Origin: Dehalococcoidales bacterium
GTDB lineage: Bacteria > Chloroflexota > Dehalococcoidia > Dehalococcoidales > UBA5760
Assembly: GCA_030640485.1 (NCBI GenBank)
Contig: DAOWJG010000083.1
Span: 1 to 7,109, forward strand
Reading direction: 5' to 3'
Length of the DNA: 7,109 bases
Position 1 is the stretch's first letter. The number at the start of each line of letters is the position of its first letter. The position numbers and the translations under genes were made by a program. Under the pieces are notes generated by a model that ran no database searches, was not told the origin of the DNA, and saw nothing but the letters and a program-made list of their open reading frames with translations. This document shows positions 1 to 5,170 of the stretch, in pieces.

Positions 1-401
1 ATTACATAGGAACCGGTCTCAGGAGCGGTATATTTGAAGTGTCCTTCGGCGGCAGATTTAGTCTTTCTCTCCTGGAGATGACCCAGTCCCGTATCCTTGA
101 TATTGCCGGCACGACCATCGCTGGTCTCATAGCCCAGTCTCTCTTCAGATGGGGTAACAACCGAAACCATTACTGCTGCCCCTTCGGCATAGAAATCCAG
201 TGTCAGTTCCTGCTGGCGCTCAAGATAAATATTAAAGCTGTGGCTATCGTACTCATCGGTATTTCCCGGTGTGGTGTCTGATGATAATTGAAAACTTACC
301 TCTTCGTAAGAGGGTTGCCCTGGCCCTTGAGTTGGAATGCAGGCTCCAAAAAGAAGCAGCACTGCTACGAATAGAGATACGATAATCGGCGTCTTATGCA
401 T
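1..401 (-). CDS. Partial lipoprotein with GOLD/emp24-like beta-sandwich domain (3' end outside window)
   Basis: I read this frame directly: an open minus-strand frame of 133 codons that starts at ATG 401-399 and leaves the window without a stop. The N-terminus is a lipoprotein signal: MHK, then a hydrophobic stretch (about residues 5-18), then a lipobox-like LFGAC with the acylated Cys at residue 21, followed by a Pro/Gln/Gly-rich linker (IPTQGPGQP). The mature part alternates hydrophobic and polar residues as beta strands do (SFNIYLERQQELTLDFYAEG, then VMVSVVTP, then GHFKYTAPETGSYV). This resembles the small GOLD/emp24-gp25L-p24-like or pre-peptidase C-terminal beta-sandwich domains of exported proteins. 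A purine-rich GAGAGGG lies about 8 bases before the ATG. Predicted location is the outer face of the cytoplasmic membrane. The function is unknown; the fold call is by pattern, while the lipoprotein signal is strong. Confidence 0.75.
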   Translation of the reverse strand, partial: MHKTPIIVSLFVAVLLLFGACIPTQGPGQPSYEEVSFQLSSDTTPGNTDEYDSHSFNIYLERQQELTLDFYAEGAAVMVSVVTPSEERLGYETSDGRAGNIKDTGLGHLQERKTKSAAEGHFKYTAPETGSYV

Positions 402-437
402 CTCATAACCCTCTCTTAAGTTATTATTAGCTTCCTT

Positions 438-474
438 GTCTGTGGTTGGTGGTGTTTGAAGCTATATCACAGAC
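438..474. repeat. 7-bp inverted repeat upstream of the lipoprotein gene
   Basis: GTCTGTG (438-444) and CACAGAC (468-474) are perfect inverted arms separated by 23 bases. They lie in the 89-bp gap between the stop of the DUF4125 gene and the start of the lipoprotein gene, both on the minus strand. No U-tract follows either arm, so an intrinsic terminator is unlikely. It could be an operator for the lipoprotein gene or a chance match. On the minus strand TGATATAGC (a poor extended -10) overlaps the upstream arm, but no convincing -35 was found. Confidence 0.3.
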
Positions 475-490
475 TAGGTAGTTTACCCGG

Positions 491-1057
491 TTACTCTTTT
501 GTCTCTCGCGTCTTATGCCACTCCTCTAACGAGCTATGGCCTAATTTTTTGACTATTCGGTCATAGGTTTCGATTACCAGGTTTCTTCCCTCAAGCGAGG
601 CAGCTTTTAGGTCATTGAGATAGGACTCAAGTACGGCTGGGGAGTAGGTATCAAGTTCACAGCGCAAGTACCAGGTAAAGCCCGCCCCATCTCCCCGTCT
701 AAAGATGAGAGGATATTTCTCTCTGGCTTCTCGTTGCCAGCGTTCCTGTATTTCTACGTTATTGTTAAGAGCGGGGCTAGAGTTTTGACACGGGATAAGC
801 TTCTGTATCTTGGCATACTTCTCTCTCACTAGGTTTCTTCCCTGACTTTGAGTATCACCTAAATGCTCTAGATACAGTGCCAGTGTTTTTTTAGACCAAG
901 TCACGAAATTACTGCCTCTCATTAGCTTGAATGCCTCTGGATTTCTCTGACATTCAGAAGTGATTGTCGGGTTTACATTTAGGAACCACCCCAGCTCAAT
1001 ATCCAGGATATGGTTGATTAAATCGGTTTTCTTGTCTCTTGGTGAGTCGTTAGCCAC
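491..1057 (-). CDS. DUF4125 family protein with internal duplication
   Basis: The product is 188 aa, starting at GTG 1057-1055 and ending at TAA. The start overlaps the stop of the upstream gene (CGTGGCTAA), with a GAGG about 7 bases before it, so translation is probably coupled. The sequence fits the DUF4125 pattern as I remember it: LINHILDIELGWF near the N-terminus, CQRNPEAFKLMRGSNFVTW (residues 36-54), a GRNL...EKYAKI block (73-84), then a second half with WYLRCELDTYS (129-139) and another GRNL..ETYDRI block (157-168). The two halves align (LALYLEHL..TQSQGRNLVREKY against LESYLNDL..ASLEGRNLVIETY), indicating an ancient duplication about 84 residues apart. No signal peptide or membrane segment is seen, so it is predicted cytoplasmic and mostly helical. 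The molecular function of DUF4125 is unknown. No catalytic motif is visible. Confidence 0.8.
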   Translation of the reverse strand: MANDSPRDKKTDLINHILDIELGWFLNVNPTITSECQRNPEAFKLMRGSNFVTWSKKTLALYLEHLGDTQSQGRNLVREKYAKIQKLIPCQNSSPALNNNVEIQERWQREAREKYPLIFRRGDGAGFTWYLRCELDTYSPAVLESYLNDLKAASLEGRNLVIETYDRIVKKLGHSSLEEWHKTRETKE

Positions 1058-1412
1058 GCTTTACCTCTAATAAAGCCAGTAATGCTGCCTTGCAGATTGC
1101 TTCTGGGACAGTGTTAGCCAGCACTACTGGGCAGGTAAAATCAGCTTCCCGGGCACTGAACGCCGCCTCCCACTTCTGGCTATGGATATCAAAGGTGATT
1201 CCGGGATTATAGCCCTTCATCTTTTCCATCACCTGCCAGGCGGCTGAGATATCCTCGGAATAGGGTTGCAGAGTGCTAAAAACCCCGTCGCTAGCCCTTT
1301 CCATGTCGCCGAAGATCTCATCCTTAGTAGATTTGCGTCCCATGATATCTTCGGCAACTCTTATATTTAGTTCTCTACCCGCTTTCATAGCCAGGATTTC
1401 TTCTTTAGTCAT
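1050..1412 (-). CDS. Small phage 'ABA sandwich'-like domain protein
   Basis: The product is 120 aa from ATG 1412-1410, preceded by AAGGTTGAAAG as a weak ribosome-binding site; the stop TAA overlaps the GTG of the DUF4125 gene. The layout matches small proteins of the phage ABA-sandwich (BC1872-like) family as I recall it: an N-terminal EEILAMKAGRELNIRVAEDI (about 4-23) with MG just after it, a YSEDISAAWQVMEKM helix (51-65), a strand-rich middle (ITFDIHSQKWEAAF), and a C-terminal PEAICKAALLALLE helix (103-116). Such proteins occur in phages, prophages and environmental bacterial genomes and have no established function. The 8-base overlap with the next gene says the two are made together. No phage structural, integrase or replication gene accompanies it here, so this is not evidence of an intact prophage. 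Confidence 0.7.
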   Translation of the reverse strand: MTKEEILAMKAGRELNIRVAEDIMGRKSTKDEIFGDMERASDGVFSTLQPYSEDISAAWQVMEKMKGYNPGITFDIHSQKWEAAFSAREADFTCPVVLANTVPEAICKAALLALLEVKRG

Positions 1413-1440
1413 CTTTCAACCTTATATAAAGATTATTTAT

Positions 1441-1530
1441 CAACCTCACCCCCTGTGTCCCCCTCTCCTTAAAAGGAGAGGGGGGGATTGGTTTTGAAGG
1501 GGCGAAGCTCCTTCAAGCTACCTTCAAACT
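1441..1530. repeat. Composite palindromic intergenic repeat (two adjacent hairpins)
   Basis: CCCCCTCTCCTT (1459-1470) and AAGGAGAGGGGG (1473-1484) are perfect 12-bp inverted arms around AA. This gives a very stable stem of 10 G/C-rich pairs with a TTAAAA loop. Eleven bases on, GAAGGGGC (1496-1503) and GCTCCTTC (1507-1514) form a second hairpin around GAA with one G-U pair. TTTGAAGG (1493-1500) can instead pair with CCTTCAAA (1521-1528). The flanking CAACCTCACCCCCTGTGT and this architecture resemble a family of dispersed palindromic intergenic repeats that I recall from Chloroflexota and other environmental genomes. It may also act as a transcription barrier upstream of the two-gene cassette. 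Only one copy lies in this window, so the repetitive nature is inferred. Confidence 0.65.
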
Positions 1531-1558
1531 TATATTAAACTGATTTCTAAAAAATTAT

Positions 1559-1592
1559 AAAAAGACACCTGTGTCAGCGAATTGTTAGGTGT
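1559..1592 (-). terminator. Weak intrinsic terminator after the HEPN gene
   Basis: Read on the minus strand, ACACCT at the very end of the HEPN gene can pair with AGGTGT downstream, or GACA can pair with TGTC in a smaller hairpin (GACACAGGTGTC). Either is followed at once by TTTTTAT and then a second T-run. The stems are short (6 or 4-5 bp), so termination would be partial. The position, just after the last gene of the guaA transcript, supports the role. Confidence 0.45.
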
Positions 1593-2118
1593 TAAATATT
1601 TTTGATACTTTATTCATGAAGATTTTTGTATCGTCTACAATAAATGATGGCCATTCTGGGAAAAAATTCAAACCCAATTCCCTATAACCCTCCGAAATGA
1701 TTTCATGCAAGGAGTCAAAATACTTCTCGTCTAGACCTGCAGAGAAAGCACCCACCACATCGTCAGATGTAGAAACTTTCACATCAGAGTGAGCTACAAC
1801 TTTTACTCTTGGCTTATTTATAGCTTTTATGAATTCTTTATTATCTTCTCGGAATTTATTATAGGAATCACAGTAGCTAGACTTATTTACACGGGCAACA
1901 AAATATGCTAGAGATAAGTTATAGTCTTTAGCATGTTTCTGGGGGTCATTGATTTTTGCGATCTGTAAAATAAGATAGTGCTGTAAAATAGTACCAAGCC
2001 GTGCCCATATGCCGCTCTTATCATCAATTTTATATTGACACATAATTTTATGCATTTGCCAGTATTCATAGGCTAAGCTACAGAGGTTTGAAAATGATTC
2101 GGCTGTCTTTTCCATCAT
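1585..2118 (-). CDS. HEPN superfamily protein, AbiU2-like
   Basis: The product is 177 aa from ATG 2118. An in-frame ATG at 2124 would add Met-Val, but GAGG (2130-2127) sits 8 bases before 2118 and only 2 before 2124. The protein is all-helical in character. After WARLGTILQHYLILQIAKINDP (about 38-59) comes NLSLAYFVARV, and near residue 104 the motif RVKVVAHSD, which supplies a HEPN-type R-x5-H pair (Arg104, His110). This arrangement matches the HEPN_AbiU2 family. Many HEPN proteins are metal-independent RNases in toxin-antitoxin or abortive-infection systems; AbiU2-like members are linked to phage resistance by homology, and activity here is inferred. The gene starts about 19 bp after the guaA stop on the same strand and probably shares its transcript. 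It is clearly more AT-rich (Lys, Asn, Ile, Ser codons) than guaA, suggesting later acquisition. No partner antitoxin, such as a nucleotidyltransferase, is adjacent. Confidence 0.72.
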   Translation of the reverse strand: MMEKTAESFSNLCSLAYEYWQMHKIMCQYKIDDKSGIWARLGTILQHYLILQIAKINDPQKHAKDYNLSLAYFVARVNKSSYCDSYNKFREDNKEFIKAINKPRVKVVAHSDVKVSTSDDVVGAFSAGLDEKYFDSLHEIISEGYRELGLNFFPEWPSFIVDDTKIFMNKVSKIFNT

Positions 2119-2137
2119 TACCATATCCTCAATTTCC

Positions 2138-3823
2138 TTACTCCCACTCTATCGTTGATGGAGGCTTGGAGGTTATATCGTAAACTACCCGGTTTATGCC
2201 GGGCACCTCGTTAACGATGCGGTTAGAGATCCTCGCCAGCAGGTCATAGGGGAGGCGTGCCCAATCAGCGGTCATAGCATCCTCGCTGGTTACGGCGCGG
2301 ACAGCCACCAGGTAGCCATAGGTTCTATAGTCTCCCATTACCCCGACGCTTTTGACATCGGTGAGTATGGCAAAGCTCTGCCATAACTGACGGTATAGCT
2401 TTGCCTTCTTGATTTCGTTCATCACAATCCAGTCAGCGCTACGCAGCATCTCCAGTTTCTCCTTGGTTACCTCACCGATAATGCGGATGGCTAAGCCGGG
2501 TCCGGGGAAGGGCTGGCGCCACACCATCTCTTCGGGCAGACCTAGCTCCAGCCCTACCTGGCGCACCTCATCCTTAAACAGGTAGCGCAGGGGTTCAAGC
2601 AGGTTAAGTGTCATCTTGGCGGGCAGGCCACCAACGTTGTGATGGGTTTTTATCTTAGCTGAGGCTCTGCTTCCCGAAGACGCACTCTCAATAACATCGG
2701 GATACAGGGTTCCCTGAGCTAGAAACTCGACCTTACCTATCTTATCGGCTTCTTCTTCAAATACCTTGATAAATTCCTCACCGATGGCCTTGCGCTTCGT
2801 CTCCGGGTCCACCACTCCCTTCAGGCGCTGGAGAAACCTCTCACTGGCATCGACATGGATAATATTCATACCCAGGTTAAGGCGAAATACATTGAGGGTT
2901 CTTTCGGCTTCTTCACGGCGCAAAAGTCCGTTGTTGACAAAGATGCAGGTAAGCTGGTTACCAATAGCTTGGTGGATGAGGGTGGTGACTACTGCCGAAT
3001 CAACGCCTCCGGAGAGAGCACTGATGACTTTGTCCCTGCCTACCTGTTCTTTGATTCTGGCCAGGCTATCCTTGATGAAGTTGCCTATTGTCCAGTTTCC
3101 CTGACAGCCACATATTCGGTAGGCGAAATTCTTGAGGATAGTCTTCCCTTCAGGGGTGTGGGCTACCTCAGGGTGAAACTGGAGACCAAATATATTTTTG
3201 TTATTACCCATAATGGCAAAAGGGGACCCTTCGGTATAGGCTAAGGCAGTAAAACCGGCGGGCATTTCCTTAATTTGGTCGCCATGGCTCATCCACACCG
3301 GGGAGGAAGTGGGTAGGTCAGCAAGTAGCGGCGAATCTATATCGCTTACGTGAAGGATGGCGTGACCGTATTCATGCTTGGTGGCTGGAGTAACCTGTCC
3401 GCCTAACTGATGGGTTATAACCTGCATTCCGTAGCATATGCCCAGTACGGGCAGGTTGCGTTCATAAATGTAGGCTGGTGCCAGGGGTGCGTCTCGCTCA
3501 TAAACACTGGCCGGTCCTCCGGAGAGGATAAACCCCTTGGGATTTAACGGGGCTATCTTTTCCCAGGGGGTGTCGTAAGATACCATCTCGCAATATACCT
3601 GGCACTCGCGTATCCGCCGGGCGATAAGGAGGCTGTATTGTGAGCCGAAATCGATAACAATTATGGCTTCGCGCTCAGCACCAGAGATGGCTTCTTTTGG
3701 TGGCGATGGTTGCTCACCACCCAGCTCCTTAGCAATCTCTAGGTAGGTAGAGACTTCAATATCGCCACTGGTGGCGACACGGTGGCTCTCATTTGACTGT
3801 TGTCTTGACTTATCTTTAGTCAT
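2138..3823 (-). CDS. guaA: GMP synthase (glutamine-hydrolysing)
   Basis: The enzyme converts XMP, glutamine and ATP to GMP, the last step of guanine nucleotide synthesis, in the cytoplasm. From ATG 3823 the product is 561 aa. The class I glutamine amidotransferase domain starts at about residue 52 ([13 protein letters not shown]), with the nucleophile Cys130 in GICYGMQ and His217/Glu219 in QFHPE. The ATP pyrophosphatase domain has the P-loop SGGVDS (271-276). The C-terminal dimerisation domain contains [12 protein letters not shown] and ends in the family-typical KPPSTIEWE. The enzyme looks complete and active. GuaA normally starts close to the IDFGSQY motif; here about 50 polar residues precede it. 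A GTG at 3844 in the same frame would add seven more. Neither start has a good ribosome-binding site, and I chose the ATG. No Met or GTG/TTG start lies between it and the domain, so the extension must be translated. The gene is divergent from tsaC. Confidence 0.97.
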   Translation of the reverse strand: MTKDKSRQQSNESHRVATSGDIEVSTYLEIAKELGGEQPSPPKEAISGAEREAIIVIDFGSQYSLLIARRIRECQVYCEMVSYDTPWEKIAPLNPKGFILSGGPASVYERDAPLAPAYIYERNLPVLGICYGMQVITHQLGGQVTPATKHEYGHAILHVSDIDSPLLADLPTSSPVWMSHGDQIKEMPAGFTALAYTEGSPFAIMGNNKNIFGLQFHPEVAHTPEGKTILKNFAYRICGCQGNWTIGNFIKDSLARIKEQVGRDKVISALSGGVDSAVVTTLIHQAIGNQLTCIFVNNGLLRREEAERTLNVFRLNLGMNIIHVDASERFLQRLKGVVDPETKRKAIGEEFIKVFEEEADKIGKVEFLAQGTLYPDVIESASSGSRASAKIKTHHNVGGLPAKMTLNLLEPLRYLFKDEVRQVGLELGLPEEMVWRQPFPGPGLAIRIIGEVTKEKLEMLRSADWIVMNEIKKAKLYRQLWQSFAILTDVKSVGVMGDYRTYGYLVAVRAVTSEDAMTADWARLPYDLLARISNRIVNEVPGINRVVYDITSKPPSTIEWE

Positions 3824-3846
3824 TTCTATGCCCAAGATTACCACTG

Positions 3847-3855
3847 TGATATACT
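3847..3855 (+). promoter_or_regulatory. Candidate extended -10 promoter for tsaC-rpiB
   Basis: TGATATACT on the plus strand is an extended -10 (TGn plus TATACT, five of six consensus bases). It would start a transcript near 3862, giving a leader of about 36 bases before the tsaC ATG. No matching -35 is seen 17 bp upstream. It lies in the short divergent gap. On the opposite strand TTGACG (3863-3858) could be a -35 for guaA, with a poor -10 (TAATCT, 3840-3835). Confidence 0.4.
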
Positions 3856-3897
3856 ATCGTCAAGGGAAAATCATTGGTTTTTGGCAGGCGTTAGGTA

Positions 3898-4581
3898 ATG
3901 TTAGCTGGGCTTCCGTCAAATATTAAGCAGCAGGTTGAAGAAGGTGTTTCCATTCTTAAACGGGGAGGTATAGTCGCCTTCCCTACGGATACCGTCTACG
4001 GGTTGGGGGCTTCGGCTAATATTCGTCAGGCGGTGGCGCTGGTGTATAGGGTAAAGGAGCGGCCGCGGGATATGCCGCTACCGTTACTTTTAGCTCGGAT
4101 ATCGCAGATGGGTGAGGTTGCTGAGCCGATACCGCCGATTGCCTGGCTCTTGGCGGAAAGATTCCTGCCTGGTGCCCTAACCTTAGTGTTGCCTAAGTCT
4201 AAGTCGGTTTCTGATATTGTTACTGCGGGAGGTATGACCGTGGCGGTTCGTGTTCCGGCGCATCCGGTTCCGGTGGCTCTTATTGATGGGCTGGGAGCAC
4301 CTATTTTGGGCACCAGTGCTAACCTGAGCGGCCGGCCGAGTGCCCTCACGGCTGGTGAGGTCTATTCACAATTTGATAATAGAGTAGATTTGGTTATTGA
4401 TGGCGGTCGGTGTCCTGGTGGTAGGGAATCTACCATAGTTGATGTTACCGGGAAGACACCGGTAGTTTTGCGCGAGGGTGCTCTGGCCTTGAGGGAGCTT
4501 AAGCAGGTGTGTGATAGTATTGTGTTCAAAAAATGTAGTCAGGCATATGATAGCATTGTTTTCGGAAAGGAGGCTGAATGA
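3898..4581 (+). CDS. tsaC: L-threonylcarbamoyladenylate synthase (YrdC/Sua5 family)
   Basis: The enzyme makes threonylcarbamoyl-AMP from threonine, bicarbonate and ATP. This is the first step of the universal t6A37 modification of tRNAs reading ANN codons. The 227-aa product is one YrdC domain without the Sua5 C-terminal domain. Visible motifs are IVAFPTDTVYGLG (25-37), the basic VKERPRDMPLPLL loop (52-64, with the K-x-R type residues that bind nucleotide), FLPGALTLVL (89-98), GTSANLSG (138-145) and ESTIVD (177-182). The typical domain ends near VLREGAL (190-196). The last 25 residues are an added tail made of two similar 12-residue units. Start ATG 3898 has only a weak AGG-type ribosome-binding site. 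The stop TGA overlaps the rpiB start, so the pair is an operon. The tsaC-rpiB pairing has no obvious pathway logic. Confidence 0.93.
   Translation: MLAGLPSNIKQQVEEGVSILKRGGIVAFPTDTVYGLGASANIRQAVALVYRVKERPRDMPLPLLLARISQMGEVAEPIPPIAWLLAERFLPGALTLVLPKSKSVSDIVTAGGMTVAVRVPAHPVPVALIDGLGAPILGTSANLSGRPSALTAGEVYSQFDNRVDLVIDGGRCPGGRESTIVDVTGKTPVVLREGALALRELKQVCDSIVFKKCSQAYDSIVFGKEAE
4504..4575 (+). repeat. 36-bp imperfect tandem duplication at the 3' end of tsaC
   Basis: Unit one (4504-4539) and unit two (4540-4575) share the frame and most bases: CAG-x-x-GAT-AGy-ATT-GTk-TTC. They encode QVCDSIVFKKCS and QAYDSIVFGKEA. Differences are mostly third-position or conservative changes, so the duplication is not recent, or it has been under some selection. 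The second unit ends in the strong ribosome-binding site of rpiB. Confidence 0.7.
4567..4573 (+). promoter_or_regulatory. Strong Shine-Dalgarno for rpiB (inside tsaC)
   Basis: AAGGAGG is a perfect Shine-Dalgarno. It stands 4 bases before ATG 4578 and 7 bases before ATG 4581. The second spacing is the usual one, so 4581 is the likelier start. It lies within the tsaC coding sequence, so ribosomes ending tsaC could re-start here. Confidence 0.75.
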
Positions 4582-5015
4582 TGCGTATTGCTATCGGCGG
4601 TGACCACCGGGGGCTTGATGTCAAGCAATTCATTATGAAGCTAATTACTGGTGCTGGGCATGATGTTAAAGACTTTGGCGCTTATACTACTGACTCGGTG
4701 GACTATCCTGATGTTGCTAAAGAGGTGGCTCTGGCGGTAGCCAGAGGTGAGTTTGCCCGGGGTATTTTGATATGCAACACGGGCATTGGTATGAGCATGG
4801 CGGCTAATAAGGTAAAGGGGATAAGAGCCGCGTTATGTTGTGACGCTTTCATGGCGCGCCGGGCTCGGCAGCACAATGATGCTAATGTCCTCTGTTTGGG
4901 AACGGGGCTGGAGCCAGATGTAATATCTGAAATCGTTGAGACTTATCTTACCACCGAGTTTGAAGGTGGCCGGCACCTGCGAAGGGTAAATAAGATAAGG
5001 GCTATAGAAGGCTAA
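4581..5015 (+). CDS. rpiB: Ribose-5-phosphate isomerase B (RpiB/LacAB family)
   Basis: The enzyme interconverts ribulose 5-phosphate and ribose 5-phosphate in the pentose phosphate pathway; some family members act on allose or galactose 6-phosphate. The product is 144 aa from ATG 4581 (145 from 4578), the usual length. Visible motifs are the N-terminal RIAIGGDHRGLDVK, DSVDYPDVA (about 38-46), ILICNTGIGMSMAANK with the catalytic Cys (residue 65 here), GIRAALCCD, RQHNDANVLCLG with the ring-opening His, and the C-terminal EGGRHLRRVNKI, whose His and Arg residues bind phosphate. The Gly that usually follows the catalytic Cys is Asn here, a conservative position in some relatives. Translation is coupled to tsaC through the ATGA overlap. 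Product ribose 5-phosphate feeds purine synthesis, which is compatible with divergent guaA next door, though no regulatory link is shown. Confidence 0.93.
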   Translation: MRIAIGGDHRGLDVKQFIMKLITGAGHDVKDFGAYTTDSVDYPDVAKEVALAVARGEFARGILICNTGIGMSMAANKVKGIRAALCCDAFMARRARQHNDANVLCLGTGLEPDVISEIVETYLTTEFEGGRHLRRVNKIRAIEG

Positions 5016-5031
5016 TTAAGAAGGCTAATTA
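5006..5031 (+). repeat. Perfect 13-bp tandem repeat across the rpiB stop codon
   Basis: AGAAGGCTAATTA occurs twice head to tail (5006-5018 and 5019-5031) with no mismatch. The first copy contains the rpiB stop TAA (5013-5015). This looks like a recent replication-slippage duplication. No terminator hairpin is seen after rpiB, so some read-through into the ilvD leader is possible. Confidence 0.85.
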
Positions 5032-5045
5032 TACAGGGGCTAGGT

Positions 5046-5074
5046 TTGACAATAACTAGGGGCTATGTTATGTT
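5046..5074 (+). promoter_or_regulatory. ilvD-ilvB promoter
   Basis: TTGACA (5046-5051, perfect -35) is followed after exactly 17 bases by TATGTT (5069-5074, four of six -10 bases). The -10 is extended by TG at 5066-5067. Transcription should start near 5081, leaving a leader of about 90 bases before ilvD. This is the strongest sigma-70-type promoter in the window and shows that ilvD has its own transcription start separate from tsaC-rpiB. Confidence 0.75.
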
Positions 5075-5080
5075 TTGGCA

Positions 5081-5104
5081 ATGAGGTTGAGAGTGGAATC
5101 TTGA
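5081..5104 (+). CDS. Possible 7-codon leader peptide upstream of ilvD
   Basis: ATG AGG TTG AGA GTG GAA TCT TGA would encode MRLRVES. Its ATG falls at the predicted transcription start, so it could be translated leaderless. It contains one Leu and one Val codon, which is suggestive beside a branched-chain operon, but this is far fewer than in classic ilv/leu leader peptides. The terminator-like hairpin begins 10 bases after its stop. Chance is a serious alternative. Confidence 0.25.
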   Translation: MRLRVES

Positions 5105-5109
5105 GGTGT

Positions 5110-5158
5110 GGCTCCGTCCCGGTAGGGGCGGTTTTAACTATCTATGGTGGAAGGAGTC
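5110..5158 (+). promoter_or_regulatory. Putative attenuator hairpin in the ilvD leader
   Basis: CCGTCCC (5114-5120) and GGGGCGG (5125-5131) pair over seven positions (one G-U) around GGTA and are followed by TTTT (5132-5135), like a short intrinsic terminator inside the leader. An alternative pairing joins GGCTCC (5110-5115) with GGAGTC (5153-5158), which overlaps AAGGAG, the best ribosome-binding sequence for ilvD. The two pairings share bases 5114-5115, so they compete. The layout is compatible with transcription attenuation or translational masking. No T-box consensus (GGGTGGNACCGCG type) is present. The stems are visible in the sequence; the switching is inference. Confidence 0.4.
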
Positions 5159-5170
5159 GTCAGTTAAGGT

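Noticed and set aside
39..281. Plus-strand 80-codon open frame
   Set aside because: It lies opposite the lipoprotein gene, which has a clear signal peptide and ribosome-binding site; the plus-strand translation resembles no family.
1050..1412. Prophage remnant
   Set aside because: One phage-like small domain is not enough; no integrase, capsid, terminase or lysis gene is present in the window.
1273..1497. Plus-strand 74-codon open frame ending in a PPLLKRRGG peptide
   Set aside because: It is antisense to the ABA-like gene, and its tail is a translation of the palindromic repeat.
1459..1514. CRISPR array
   Set aside because: The repeats here are inverted and form hairpins; there are no regularly spaced direct repeats with spacers.
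1585..2118. Complete HEPN/MNT toxin-antitoxin module
   Set aside because: No nucleotidyltransferase (GSxxxG...DxD) or other antitoxin-like ORF is next to the HEPN gene; neighbours are guaA and the repeat.
2766..3244. Two overlapping plus-strand frames (112 and 129 codons)
   Set aside because: Both are antisense to strongly conserved guaA sequence and have no recognisable domain.
4026..4349. Minus-strand 107-codon frame
   Set aside because: It is the complement of the tsaC core; composition reflects the codon pattern of the real gene.
5081..5170. T-box riboswitch before ilvD
   Set aside because: The leader is only about 90 bases long and lacks the conserved T-box sequence and specifier-stem layout.
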